Shown: in pieces, positions 1-10,450 of the stretch | Layout: the number at the start of each line of letters is the position of its first letter | Numbering within the stretch: the stretch's first letter is position 1 | DNA from: Siphonodentalium dalli | Lineage: Eukaryota > Mollusca > Scaphopoda > Gadilida > Siphonodentaliidae | Length of the DNA: 64,000 nucleotides | Direction of reading: 5' to 3' | Assembly: GCA_032622095.1 (NCBI GenBank) | Contig: CP136061.1 | Coordinates: 234,484,944 to 234,548,943 of the forward strand | Made by a program: the position numbers and the translations under genes | Notes under the pieces: generated by a model | The model's input: only the letters and a program-made list of their open reading frames with translations | Told to the model about the DNA's origin: nothing | Database searches by the model: none

Positions 1-285
1 AGGGGGGGGGGGGGCTTATTTTCAAACTCGCCATGTTTCTCATATTATAATCCTTATATATGAATGTATTGTGTTATATAGCTAAACTTCCGCATGTAAA
101 ATTGCAAATTTGCCGTGTCAAGATTGTGCTTAATGGGGCATGGATCTGGCCATATAGATAAAGTAAAATATATTTATAAAATGTCCGAACATTCATTATG
201 TGAAGCTATAATGAGTAGTACTCGTATGTATATATTTAGCATGTTTCAAAAACTATATTCCTTTCTGAAACTGCGCTCTTTAATG
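1..285. other. unassigned left edge
   Basis: AT-rich sequence after a poly-G run at the window edge. No gene, repeat or RNA recognised before the LINE target-site duplication. Confidence 0.6.
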
Positions 286-301
286 TATGAATTATAATAC
301 T
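286..301. repeat. LINE target-site duplication, left copy
   Basis: The 16-bp word TATGAATTATAATACT is identical to 2997-3012. The two copies bracket the LINE remnant and define its ends. Confidence 0.85.
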
Positions 302-687
302 CTTTTTTTTATAATTTATTTTTATTTTCATAGTCTGTCTCAATTACATATTAAAGTTGTACATAATAAATATACATTAAACATGAAAAAATAAATTCTT
401 ATAACAATATATCTATTATCACATGCACACTTGAATAATCTCTGTTTTTGAAACTTATCCTTTTTCTTGTTCTGTCTTATTAAATTATCTATAGCATTTT
501 TTCTTGCTAATGTGTCATTTTGACAGTTATTCTTTTTTTAATTCAATTTTTGTGATACTGCAGGGTCGGTTTAAAAATTTTTTTTTTTTTTTTTTTTATC
601 TATTTAATTTAAGTTTTTACCAGAGTAATTTCCGGTCAAGGGTCATTAATTAAATTGAGGACACTGTTCCACTTATTATCAAAGGTT

Positions 688-1837
688 TTATTTGTTGAAT
701 TTTAGTGCCTGATTTTCTAGATTGTATTCTTGTATAACAAATTGTATTGCCCTTTTTTGGCATAGATTTGTCTTATTGCACCTTGTCACATAAATATATC
801 GTTTTATTAATAGTAGTATATTGTTAATTTCAAGTGTGCTCATGACAAAGTCTGAATCTATTCCAAAAAGTAATTCTTCAATCTTTGTTGGCATTTTGAT
901 GTTACATTTGGTATACATTGTTTTTGAAATTTCTTCCCAAAGAGTTTTGCTCTGATGACAGGTAACCAACAAATGTTCTATAGTTTTATTTTCTTTTCCA
1001 CAGAGTGTGCACAACTTTGATGCTATAATCTTACATTTTTCAAGGAAGACATTTGTAACTAAAGTGTTGTGATTTATTTGGAATTGAAAGGCTTGCAGTT
1101 TCGTGTTTTTCGTTGTTTTAAATGTTTGCTTATATATTGAATCCCAGTGAATTTCGTTTGTTTCTAGTTTTTGTTTATGCTCCCATCCTACATGAGCGCA
1201 TGGTTTATTTGGAATAACAAGAGTTACAAATTTCCAGTACAGATGGTTGTTCAATTTCTTTTCATGAATTATATTTTCTACTAAATCAATTCTAGAGCTT
1301 TTAGTCAATTTGTTTTGTGAGGCCTTTATTTCATTTTTCCAATTTAAAGGAATAGAGGATATTACTCCTTGTAAAGTTAAGTAGTTAACTTTAAGGTAAT
1401 ATTTTAAGAGAATTTCTCCAGTGTCCATAAAAGAACCATCTTCCCGCAAAATATCATTAATATGCAATATTTGTTTTTCTATCCAACTTTTAAAAATTAA
1501 AGGTTTTTTTTCTCTCTGAATGTGTAAGTTATGGAAGAGTGGCTGTTTCTTATATTCTACTTCTGTATTTGGGTCTGTGGATAATGTTGCATAAGCTATT
1601 AAGACATCTCTCCAGAATGGATTGAATCGCTTAGCAATTCTCACCAGACTGGCTTTATTCAAATTTAGAAGAGCCGAGCCTCCATATATATGCAATTTAT
1701 CTATTAAAATGATTTTCCAATCTGAATAGTTAAAGGGATCTAGGTATTTTCTAAGCCATGTTATTTTTAAGGATTTTGAAAAGCTTTTAATATCTGGAAT
1801 TTGTATTCCACCATTTTCAATATTTTGGACTAGTGTG
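688..1837 (-). pseudogene. LINE ORF2 C-terminal part with zf-RVT-like domain
   Basis: Open frame of about 380 codons with no ATG needed at its upstream edge. It begins with the thumb/connection pattern seen after LINE reverse transcriptases (GGIQIPDI, then TWLRKYLDP). It ends with a zf-RVT-like Cys/His pattern (CTLCGKENKTIEHLLVTC) about 100 residues from the stop. The zf-RVT family is usually found at the C terminus of L1-type ORF2 proteins. It is out of frame with the reverse transcriptase piece upstream, and the intervening palm segment is missing. Confidence 0.75.
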
Positions 1838-1843
1838 TCTCTC

Positions 1844-2599
1844 TTATTTTAACTCTTTTTCCATTCCATTCCATTCAATACAAAGAATAAATAGATAGGG
1901 AGACAAAGGAACTCCCTGTCTAACTCCCTTTTGGAGGTTAAATTGCTGTGACAAATGTCCGTTATTGATAACATGACTGTTTGTTTTATTGTATAATGTT
2001 GTCACCCATTTGCATATATTTTTCCCAAAACCGAAATATTCTAAGGTTTTCTGAATGAATTTCCATTTTATTGAATCAAAAGCTTTTTCATAATCTAATA
2101 GTAGAATTAAACCAGGGATATTTTGTTCTTGGCAGTCTATTATCAAATCATAGGTTAAGCGTGTACATTCCCCTATATATCGTCCTTTCAGGAACCCTTT
2201 TTGTGTATCACCTATCATTGTTTTAATTTGTGTTTTTATTCTTTTAGCAATTACTGCTGAAGCCAGTTTATAGTCTACATTCAAAAGAGTGATAGGCCTA
2301 AGATTTTTAATATATGATTTGTCTTTTCCTGGCTTAGGTAAGCAGGTTATCACTCCTTGGCATTGCGATATTGACATATGTCCTTTTTTAAATGCATCAT
2401 TTATAGAGTTCAACAGATAACTTGAGATATCGTTCCAGAAAAATTTATAGAACTCGGCTGTAAAACCATCTATCCCAGGTGATTTGTTGTTTTTTGACAT
2501 TTTCAAGGCGTTTACTAATTTTATGTTTGTTATAAGTCCTTCACATGCTTTTGTCTCATCACAGGATTTGTTACCCAGAAAAGGGTTGTTAGAATCCAT
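1844..2599 (-). pseudogene. LINE reverse transcriptase domain, catalytic YADD segment deleted
   Basis: A 251-codon open frame with the fingers/palm motifs of an L1-type reverse transcriptase. They are KSPGIDGFTAEFYK, LRPITLLN, motif A LLLDYEKAFDSI (first catalytic Asp) and RQGVPLSPYLFILCIE. Right after CIE the sequence runs into a TGGAA-repeat and a stop. The next frame resumes well past the place where the (F/Y)xDD motif and thumb should be. I infer a deletion of roughly a few hundred codons at a short TGGAA repeat, so this copy cannot encode active enzyme. Confidence 0.85.
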
Positions 2600-2602
2600 A
2601 AA

Positions 2603-2939
2603 TTAGTTATAGCTTGTTTCATTACACTTTATATTTTTTTCTTCATTTTCACTGTATAAAGCACTATACAAATTTATTTGTGCTTCCAAAATTTCTTCTA
2701 TGTCGGATGTAGAAGTACCATCTTCGCGTATTATTTTTGGGATAAGTTTTTCCGTGCAGTTTCTTTTTTCTAAATATGCAAAGTATTTTGTATTCTTTTC
2801 CCCTTCAGCATACCATTGTGCTTTGGCCCTAATCATCTGTCCCTTTACATGTGTTTGTCTTAAGGTATATAACTCATTCTCTAACACTTCTCCCTCTTTT
2901 TGGTACTTTTCCATTTTTGTTTCATCAAATAGTTTTTGA
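2603..2939 (-). pseudogene. LINE ORF2 linker before reverse transcriptase
   Basis: About 110 codons of lysine/glutamate-rich sequence with the pattern AQWYAEGEKNTKYF, typical of the stretch between endonuclease and reverse transcriptase in L1-like ORF2. A TAA at 2603-2605 lies in the same frame as the reverse transcriptase piece, so a nonsense change, not a frameshift, separates the two. The frame runs into the 5' truncation near 2996. Confidence 0.7.
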
Positions 2940-2996
2940 TTTTGTTCTATCTTTTGTTCTAGTTTTCTTTGCTTTTGGATAATATTTTTCTTTCTA

Positions 2997-3012
2997 TATG
3001 AATTATAATACT
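2997..3012. repeat. LINE target-site duplication, right copy
   Basis: Identical to 286-301. It marks the 5' truncation point of the minus-strand LINE. Confidence 0.85.
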
Positions 3013-3999
3013 GTTATAGATGTACATACACTGTAAACAATATTCCCACAATGGCATGTTATAAACAAAATAACTTCTCTGCTTACAGGTTCAATGGTGA
3101 AATCATGGCGGTCACGCGGTGCGACGTCGATGTAAATAACAAGATATGGACATGACTGCCTTGGCAACGACGCAGATAAACTCTAGTCAACCAACCAAGA
3201 ACCACGGTGGAATGTATGAGTTAGACACAAATTCCACAATCAATGATTTTGGTATACATATGACGATGTCATGTGCTGTTATTTGGTTTCTGTCCAAGAG
3301 GCGATGACTTCTATTCTTCGTGAACTCGAAATTTCTCCCCAGAAATTGCACCGATATATATACATTCAAAAAGACTATCCTCTTTGGAGCCCTTAATTTT
3401 CTTGTATAGTTCAAGGGATCTCAGAAAGCTTCAGTTAGTTTTAGAGCTTGTTCTTCTACACACGTGAGGGTGAGTCTGATGTAAGACAGCCAACCAGTAT
3501 AGCAATATACATATATATGTATATATAGCAGAGACTGAATTTGAATTGTTCCAATACATTCAAGTTGGAGGAAAATTCTAGTTATTGATGTGAAACCCAT
3601 TGATGGAACTGAAACATGCACGCTTATAGTTTAAAATTTCTTTGAAATCTCGTCGGATGACCAAAATATTATGTGAATGTGTTAAACGGCTGTTTTGTTT
3701 TGTGTCGTTGTATTATTGAAATTAAAGACTATAGCTATACTATATCATTCGACAATCACGATTTCTGCTGTGTACACAAAAGAATTCCGCGAACCCCCGG
3801 GATATGCATGTTTGCTGTTTGATAAGTTAATATTCGAAAACGTCCAGCGCCGCACGTCAAGCATCAGTAGACTATAACATTTCATATGTATGGCAGGAAA
3901 AAAACGTCCAACGATAGCCGAACTATATGTATGGCCAATAAATATCGGTGTAAACACTCTTCGTTGAATATGATTTTTTTTTTGCAGGATTAGCAGCCT
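3013..3999. other. no gene recognised
   Basis: AT-rich intergenic or intronic sequence between the LINE and the 114-bp repeat. Short open frames occur on both strands but show no family pattern. Confidence 0.5.
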
Positions 4000-4000
4000 A

Positions 4001-4345
4001 TTGTTTGGATCGACCACACAAATTTGTACACATGTAATTAACACATATGTGTTGTCTTGCCCAACAGCATTGTGTACAAGAACAATACAAATAGTGTAAT
4101 GGCGGTGAACACTATTGTTTGGATCAACCACACAAATGTGTACGCATGTGATTAACACACATGTGTAGTCTCGCCCAACAACATTGTGTACCATAACAAT
4201 ACAAATAGTGTAATGGCGGTGAACACAATTGTTTGGATCAACAACACAAATGTGTACGCATACGATTAACACATATGTGTAGTCTCGCCCAACAACATTG
4301 TGAACAATAACAATACAATCTTGTGTGGTAGCGGTGAACATATTG
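4001..4345. repeat. 114-bp tandem repeat, three copies
   Basis: The word TTGTTTGGATC recurs at 4001, 4115 and 4229, and a partial fourth start (TTGTTTCC) is at 4343, giving a constant period of 114 bp. Since 114 is a multiple of three, the minus strand stays open across the copies and reads as a 38-residue repeat (core VCVHICVVDPNN). I read that open frame as a by-product of the period, not as a gene. Confidence 0.85.
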
Positions 4346-4690
4346 TTTCCTTAGTGCAAACATATTTGTGTCCATTCAACGAACAAATAAATGTGCTGGA
4401 CCCAAACATCTTTGTGTGTGTCAACTACACAACTATGTAGGTCAGTTACCACACATAAACTGTTCATCTGCATCCACACAATCTTGTGCGCAACTTAGCA
4501 CACATTTAATGTGTGCCTACAAAGAACAAGTTGTTTGGTCGATCCACACAGTTTGTTCGCCACCGCCACACAACATATGTGTGATCATTTGCCACACAAT
4601 TCACCACACAATGTTGTGCTCGATCAAGTGGCTACACAAACTGTGTGGTAACTGTGTGGTTCTACCACATATTAGTTTTAAGAGTGTACT
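4346..4690. repeat. CACACA/TGTGTG word cluster
   Basis: About 345 bp densely filled with short inverted words such as ACACAATCTTGTG and ACACAACATATGTGTG. It continues the base style of the adjacent 114-bp array and could form many small hairpins. No coding signal. Confidence 0.6.
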
Positions 4691-5193
4691 ATAGCGAAGG
4701 AGTGATGTCTGCGCAATTTTGAATATAGTTAGCTCCATATTTTGAGAAGCCCGACCAATCGGATATCGAATACGAAAGTGTGCCTTAAAATCGTCATTGT
4801 TTAGCTCAGTGTGTTATTTCATATGCATATTTGCGAAATTCATTCGAAATTCCCCTTTGAATGTGTGTCTTTGGTTCGAAAATTGTTTATTGAACCATGT
4901 TGAATGCCTTTTATATATGTTTCGGCTGAAAAGTGTTACAGCATTAAATTATTTCCATGATTGTGAAAAATATAAAAGTTTGTTTTTGGTATCGACAATT
5001 TTGTGTAACTCAGAAAGCTCAACTCTGATTTTATTTGTATATTCAGCGCCTCTTTGTGCGTTAACGGGGGCGCACATTGTGATCGTTTAAACAGATTGAT
5101 TAAAAAAAACTCCGTTATAACCTCCGCCATGGCAACCAAAGTCACCACGCCAAATTTGGTTGAAATCGGTCTAGGGGTCCGGGAGAAAAATCC

Positions 5194-5235
5194 GGACAGA
5201 CAGACATACAGACAGACGGACAGACAAATCCTACA
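5194..5235 (+). repeat. (CAGA)n tail of a dispersed repeat
   Basis: The sequence GTCCGGGAGAAAAATCCGG is followed by a run of CAGA/CGGA units. Similar tails occur at 40.54, 41.25, 47.95 and 49.31 kb in this window, so this is the 3' tail of a dispersed, probably retrotransposed, family. It begins about 100 bp upstream, near 5050. Confidence 0.6.
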
Positions 5236-5258
5236 CTTATATATAGATGTCAGCTCAC

Positions 5259-5580
5259 TTATGTATTGTGTTCCCACTTCGGTGTTGGCACTTGAGCACG
5301 GATCATTCTTTGTTGACATCTCGCAAATGGGTGATGGTCCACCAGTAATGACATTAACCGATCTGCAGGAAGGATCGGTCACACATTGTACTGAACAGTC
5401 CAGTCGGCTGTTTCCACTGACCGATTTGTACATCCCATCACCATGGCGACGATTCTTACAAATTTCAAAACGTTCCTCTCCTCTAAGTGAAAACACAACA
5501 ATAATGAGACAACCAGCGAAAAATACAGAGTTTGTTAGAACACACATATTCGCCATCCCAATGCAGCATCTATGGCGCAT
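5259..5580 (-). CDS. probable first exon of a secreted PAN/apple-like protein
   Basis: An open frame of about 107 codons on the minus strand. It starts with Met and carries a strongly hydrophobic segment (SVFFAGCLIIVVFSL) at about residues 18-32, consistent with a signal peptide. A Cys-patterned segment follows: EICKNRRHGDGMY, DCSVQCVTDPSCRSVN, then PICEM and DPC. Leu/Ser..DC..xC..D..CxSxN..C is the usual look of PAN/apple modules in invertebrate secreted proteins. The exon probably ends at base 5259, where minus-strand GTGAGC (5253-5258) makes a good splice donor. Beyond it the frame runs into the (CAGA)n repeat. The following exons were not identified. Family assignment is moderate; exon status is fairly likely. 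Confidence 0.5.
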
Positions 5581-5589
5581 ATTGTAAAT

Positions 5590-7080
5590 GGTTTTGCGGT
5601 CACATTATAAACACTAACGTAATTAACGTGTATCGCCAGGTAGTTTTACTAATACACGCCGGAATTTCACAGTAGCATTGTCATTACTTCCACACTAGTT
5701 GAATAAAGGGACGACATGGTCCATACTGAGACAATGCGGGTACACGATTAACATGGTCTCCGTCGTTATACAGTTATGCAAATCAATGCGACAAGATCCG
5801 GTGTATTATTAGTTTACAAACCAGAAAAACAACAGACATAAGTCTTTATAAAATAAAATCAATTCAGAATCACATACAGAGTGTTGAGGTTGAAACAAAT
5901 TCAATAAACAGCCTTATGACAAACAATCGACAGGACGATAACCACAGGCAGAGCTATATGAGAACATTTTTTTTTATAAAATAAAAAATCAATTTGGGAC
6001 CCTATGTAGAGTATAGTTGGGAAAAAATTGTTTAACACATTTCGATAGACATGACTTATTACAATCACGGCGGTCGCTGTTCCTGTTTTGTTAAAGAAAA
6101 TTCGATAGAGAAACATTGTGAAAAGCACGACCCCTTCTGAACTAAAAAGAATATGATCATGTTATCCGATATCTCAAGCAATGAAGTCTGGTGAGGGCCA
6201 CATGCACGTTTTGCACTAAATCTAGCCGAAACTTGCAAGACATTTTTAACAAAGAATTTCTCTGAATCTATCCGGCGAAGAAAAAAATGAATTTCACATA
6301 TCCTCATCTTGCTTGTATGTAGAATCTGAGAAGACCAAAACAACGATTTTAATATTTTTTTTAGCAACATATCCTCGTACAAATAGGTTCATATTGGACC
6401 TAAATAATCACGTTATTTCATTAAACTGACGTCAAAGTGTCTTATTTATATGGGACTATTTCTTTATTCGGGGTGTAGAATGGAACGATGTACTAGGGGA
6501 ACATTTGAATTGTTCTATATCCTTGTGGTTTAAAATAATATGTGTTATGATACTAAATGGTATCTTTCTGGTGAACGGCCTTATCCATAAATAACAACCT
6601 GCACAGTTTACCCTTAATAATATCTTAACTAAACACAATTCTTCAATTTATTACGTGGACAATATAGTTATACATGTACCGGTATCAATTGTGTATATTG
6701 ATGTTTTCTAATTAATCGTTGATAACAAATACCGGTATGTTCACTATGTTGAACAATTGTGCATCATATGTTTGTCCGACATTGAACCATGTATCCACCC
6801 ACCCCTCCCTGTATCTGGAACATGTTGGCAGAATACACACCTCCTCCGGCATCATCACATCCGTAGGGTATAGTATGAATGTAACTCAACTTTGATGTGA
6901 ATAAAACAAACTTATAACGGTAAGCCTGCTAGTAAATTCATTTTGTGACTCTACGGTTACTGGCAATGCTTCGGCATATGAGTCAATGTTCATCAATCAA
7001 AACCATGCATTAAGAGCCACGGCATCATGCACAATTGTACATGTATCTTGAAATATTTTCACGATTACTACTAAAATTGA
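5590..7080. other. no gene recognised
   Basis: AT-rich sequence without recognised coding, RNA or repeat features. Short open frames at 5901-6382 (minus) have no family pattern. Confidence 0.5.
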
Positions 7081-7181
7081 AAACAGTGTTGTGGTGCCAT
7101 TAATGTCTAGCTTATGTCTGAAGACTATGTTTAGAAAACAGTGTTGTGGTGCCATTAATGTCTAGCTTATGTCTAAAGCAA
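7081..7181 (+). repeat. 55-bp direct repeat, two copies
   Basis: A 45-bp block starting AAAACAGTGTTGTGGTGCC at 7081 is repeated almost exactly at 7136 (period 55). Simple local duplication. Confidence 0.85.
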
Positions 7182-8238
7182 TATTAGACCCGTGCCCGTC
7201 GTACCATACATGTTAAAAACTACACACTTGCAATTTTAGAATTAATTACATGTACTTACATTAAATAATGATATATCCACTAGTTATTGTCGGTTTGAAA
7301 CGTGTTGGTCCCACAGATGCGTAAGTTGTGCGTGGCATATGCTGATCAAGGTAAGAAAGTTGACATGCTGGTGATTGGATAAACAATATGCTCTATTTAA
7401 TTGACCTTAACAAGTTTGACCACCGGTATTATCGCGTTCATGTGATCAACCGCAGTCCATTATACCGCCGCCGACCGCGGTACCACATACGGTATTTCGA
7501 TTAATCGTCAACATCGCGATATGCAAGTATCACTGTCCTACAACACTCACATTATTTTCCCAACGATATATCGGCAGTTCAATAACATCGCGATTAAATG
7601 ACACAAATTATTAAACATTCTCATGCAAACACGTTAACTCCGTTTACATACAATGTATCACGGTATGTCTATCGAAGCTTATCTACAAAATAAGGCACCT
7701 GCCACTCAGTTCTAGGATATGGTTGGGCCGTTGGGGTAATGACGTGGCAGGCCTGGCCACATGTACATGTCTGACATGTCGATACACGAGGCATACGACG
7801 GGGTACTGTATGCAAGTAATTTACTTGGTTATCACAGTTAAAAAATATCACTGCCGCTGCATCACAACCACTAACTTTCGCGCTGATACCTCTCGACTGC
7901 AAATGACTGGCGATGTTACCGCGTAATTACCAGCCAGGCAGCATATAACGTCGTTAAATGGGTCGATTAATTTGAGTACACATGTATCTGTGTCTATAAA
8001 CTGTATATGTTATATTTTCTCTTACTTGAACTTGTGTTCGGTTGTGTTTGTCTTTTCGATGCACCCGTCAATATGATAGAGCATCTTGAAATGTAAATAG
8101 TTTGAAAAAAATAAAATAATGATTTGGTCAATTTTAAATGGAAGAAAAGTCGACACTAATATAAACTTCATTGCTCTGTAGATACACGGTACATATAGTA
8201 GAAACTCCTCTTATGGAGTCACAATCATTCGACCGGAA
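7182..8238. other. no confident gene
   Basis: One 77-codon minus-strand frame (7669-7902) has five cysteines (core CQTCTCGQAC) and a preceding CAG that could be a splice acceptor. I recognise no family and do not call it. Confidence 0.4.
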
Positions 8239-8529
8239 TTATGCATGTAAATGTACATGTGCTAGTAGTCTTGATGTTAAGCCATTCCCATTATTTTTAC
8301 TGTGGAATTCCCACCGACTGTTGAGGTGTTGCAACTCAACGCAATCGCGTACACTTATCTTTCCAGCAAATATGGAGTCTCTAAATGTTGTGTCCGTCAA
8401 GAATCTACTCGACATTGTGATATTTTGTCCCTATAATGCAACAGTCGTTACAACTGAGATCCAGCCGGGCCAACTGCACAGTAACAACAAGAAAACCATA
8501 TTCAGAAATCGTAACGCCACCAATATCAT
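8239..8529 (-). pseudogene. decayed secreted-protein first exon (possible PAN-like)
   Basis: On the minus strand an ATG at 8529 opens a frame with a clear signal-peptide-like core (FLLLLCSWPGW). It is broken by an in-frame TAG about 32 codons in, then continues open for about 60 codons with SRFLTDTTFRDSIFAGK and DCVELQ before TAA at 8239. The layout (signal peptide, then an F...S..DC segment) resembles the exon at 5259-5580, suggesting a dead paralogue. The similarity is by eye only and weak. Confidence 0.3.
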
Positions 8530-8689
8530 ATTATTAGCCATAAATATAAATTATAATACAATTATTCTATGACTATAAACTAGCTTTCAAATTTGATGCG
8601 GGAAATTTGCAAACTTCCATATTTCAAGTTTTCCCGTTTCTCGTGTCATACGTTACTTTCTTCAAACTGTCTTCTTTATTACACAAGCT

Positions 8690-9250
8690 GATGGGCCCGA
8701 CTTCGCCAGGGCTGTTTCCCATCTGATTTCCGCGATTTGACCTTCAATTTACTATTTCGAAAGTCAAGGTCAGGTCAGGGTCATGATTTGACCAGTCCAA
8801 AACACCCCCACCCGGAGAAAAGTACCCATAGGTATCAAATTTCGTGGAAATCCGTCCGTTTTACCCCACTTGACCTTTAATGAACAATTTTGAAGGTCAA
8901 GGTAAGGTCGGAGTCATGATTTGACCCGTCCAAAACACTCCCCCGACAAAATACCCATAGGTATCAAATTTCGTGGAAATCCATCCGTTTTGTCCGATTT
9001 GACCTTTGATTGACCACATTGAAGGTCAAGGTCAGGCCGAGGTCACGATTTGACCCGTTCAAAACTTTCCCCGGACAAAAGTATCCCTAGGTATCAAATT
9101 TCGCCGAAATTTGTCCGTTTTACCCAAATTGACCTTGCATTGACAGTTTTAAAGGTCAAGGTCAAGTCGAGGCCACGATTTGACCCGCCCAAAACACTTC
9201 CCGGACATAAATACCCATAAGTATCAAATTACGTTGAAATCTATGAAAAG
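8690..9250. repeat. about 130-bp tandem repeat with AGGTCA half-sites
   Basis: The word AAAAC(A/T)(C/T)..CC recurs at 8799, 8932, 9061 and 9191 (periods 133, 129, 130). Each unit contains GGTATCAAATT(T/A)CG and a cluster such as GGTCAAGGTCAGGTC. TCAAGGTCA is the extended half-site bound by monomeric nuclear receptors of the NR5A/ERR type, so each copy carries at least one near match. This could be purely coincidental in a dispersed repeat. The left edge (CCGACTTCGCCAGGGCTG) resembles starts of other dispersed repeats here. Confidence 0.75.
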
Positions 9251-9717
9251 CCGAGGAGGACATGTTGGTTGCTAATTGCTAGATATACGACGCTGTATTT
9301 TAAAGGTGTTTCAAACTAGGAGATAGAAGTATTCTGCGTTTCAAATGGTGATGAATTATAGTATTTTATTCAAATTTTATGGCATAAATTGTTATTAAAA
9401 CCGTATATACTATAAAAAATGAATGACTCGAAAGTTAAGTGGGCCTTTAAACAAAGTCACAATTGCAGTTAGGCTCATCTCATACTCGTCCATTCAGCGA
9501 TATTCTGCTGCGCAGTTTGTTATAGCCTCCAGTATTCATTGAGCGTTATAGCCCCAACTGTTATAATTTGCCTTTAGCAGGCATACTCTTGCCTCAGATT
9601 ATTGAGATATTAGGTCACACGTAGTCACATTAAATCGCATGGAAACATAGCAATTGTGTGGGCTGCTTGGCGTGAATATGTAATGAGAAATAAGGTCATA
9701 CGTAATGACATTAAACT

Positions 9718-10450
9718 CAAGAAAACCCGCGAAAACAAAACAAAATCACATTTAATGTTTTAAGTTATTTCCTTCATAAAAAGAATCTTCGTGATAATGA
9801 ACCCTCTCAATACTTTAGAATATAGAATTAACCTTAAAATAACAAAAATCTTCGGAACACAGAACCTTCGGAATAACGAACCTTCGGATTGGTGAACCTT
9901 CGGAATAGCGAACATTCAGAGAAATTTCGGAATAGTGGACCTTCGGGATAGTGAACCTTCGGAATAGAGACATACCCCCCAATATTCATATTATAGGCCC
10001 AGAGTTCAAAGCTATGGACCCATAAAATTCTAAACTTGGCCCTTAAAATATTGAACTCCAAATTGGAGCCCACACAGAACATCACTTAAGTCAACTGTAC
10101 CTGTGTCATGTCCCAATGCGGGAGGGTCCATATATACCACAACATTCATATTATATGCCAAGAATTCAACGGTATGGGCCCACGTAATGACATTAAATCT
10201 CAAGAAAACCCGCGAAAACAAAACAAAATCACATTTAATGTTCTAAGTTAAGTTAGTTCCTCCTGTATCTGTATCGGTGTGCGCACAGGGTCAGTTCGGA
10301 TGTGAGCGCACACTCCATAAAAAGAATCTTTGTGAAAATGAACTCATATTAGTCTCAATACTTTAGAATATAGAATTAACCTAAAAATAACAAAAACCTT
10401 CGGAATAGAGAACCTTCGGAATAGCGGACCTTCGGGATAGCAAATCTTCA
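9718..10450. repeat. duplicated segment with CTTCGGAATA short repeats
   Basis: Two copies of a block starting CAAGAAAACCCGCGAAAACA (near 9719 and 10201) each lead into runs of an ACCTTCGGAATAGCGA-like unit of about 15 bp (9846-9970 and 10393-10450). Between them, 10035-10075 matches, in inverse orientation, part of the 162-bp satellite unit at 55.9-60.3 kb (GGGCTCCAATTTGG). Confidence 0.65.

Larger units (their letters stand above)
302..2996 (-). mobile_element. L1-like LINE copy, 5'-truncated and internally deleted
   Basis: A non-LTR retrotransposon copy read on the minus strand. The same 16-bp word occurs at 286-301 and 2997-3012, exactly outside the coding remnant, which is what target-primed insertion leaves behind. 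The 3' end is a T-run at 302-310 on the plus strand (a poly-A tail on the element's strand), followed by about 380 bp of 3' untranslated sequence containing another long T-run near 577-597. Only ORF2 from just before the reverse transcriptase onward remains. The apurinic endonuclease and ORF1 are absent, as expected for 5' truncation. The family resembles L1/Tx1-type LINEs from its reverse transcriptase motifs and C-terminal zinc-knuckle-like domain. Confidence 0.85.

Noticed and set aside
3745-4341. 198-codon minus-strand open frame with 38-residue repeats
   Set aside because: Produced by the 114-bp tandem repeat, whose period is a multiple of three. No start context, family pattern or splice support.
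7669-7902. Cys-containing minus-strand frame with possible acceptor
   Set aside because: No recognisable domain and no second exon. Left as unassigned sequence.
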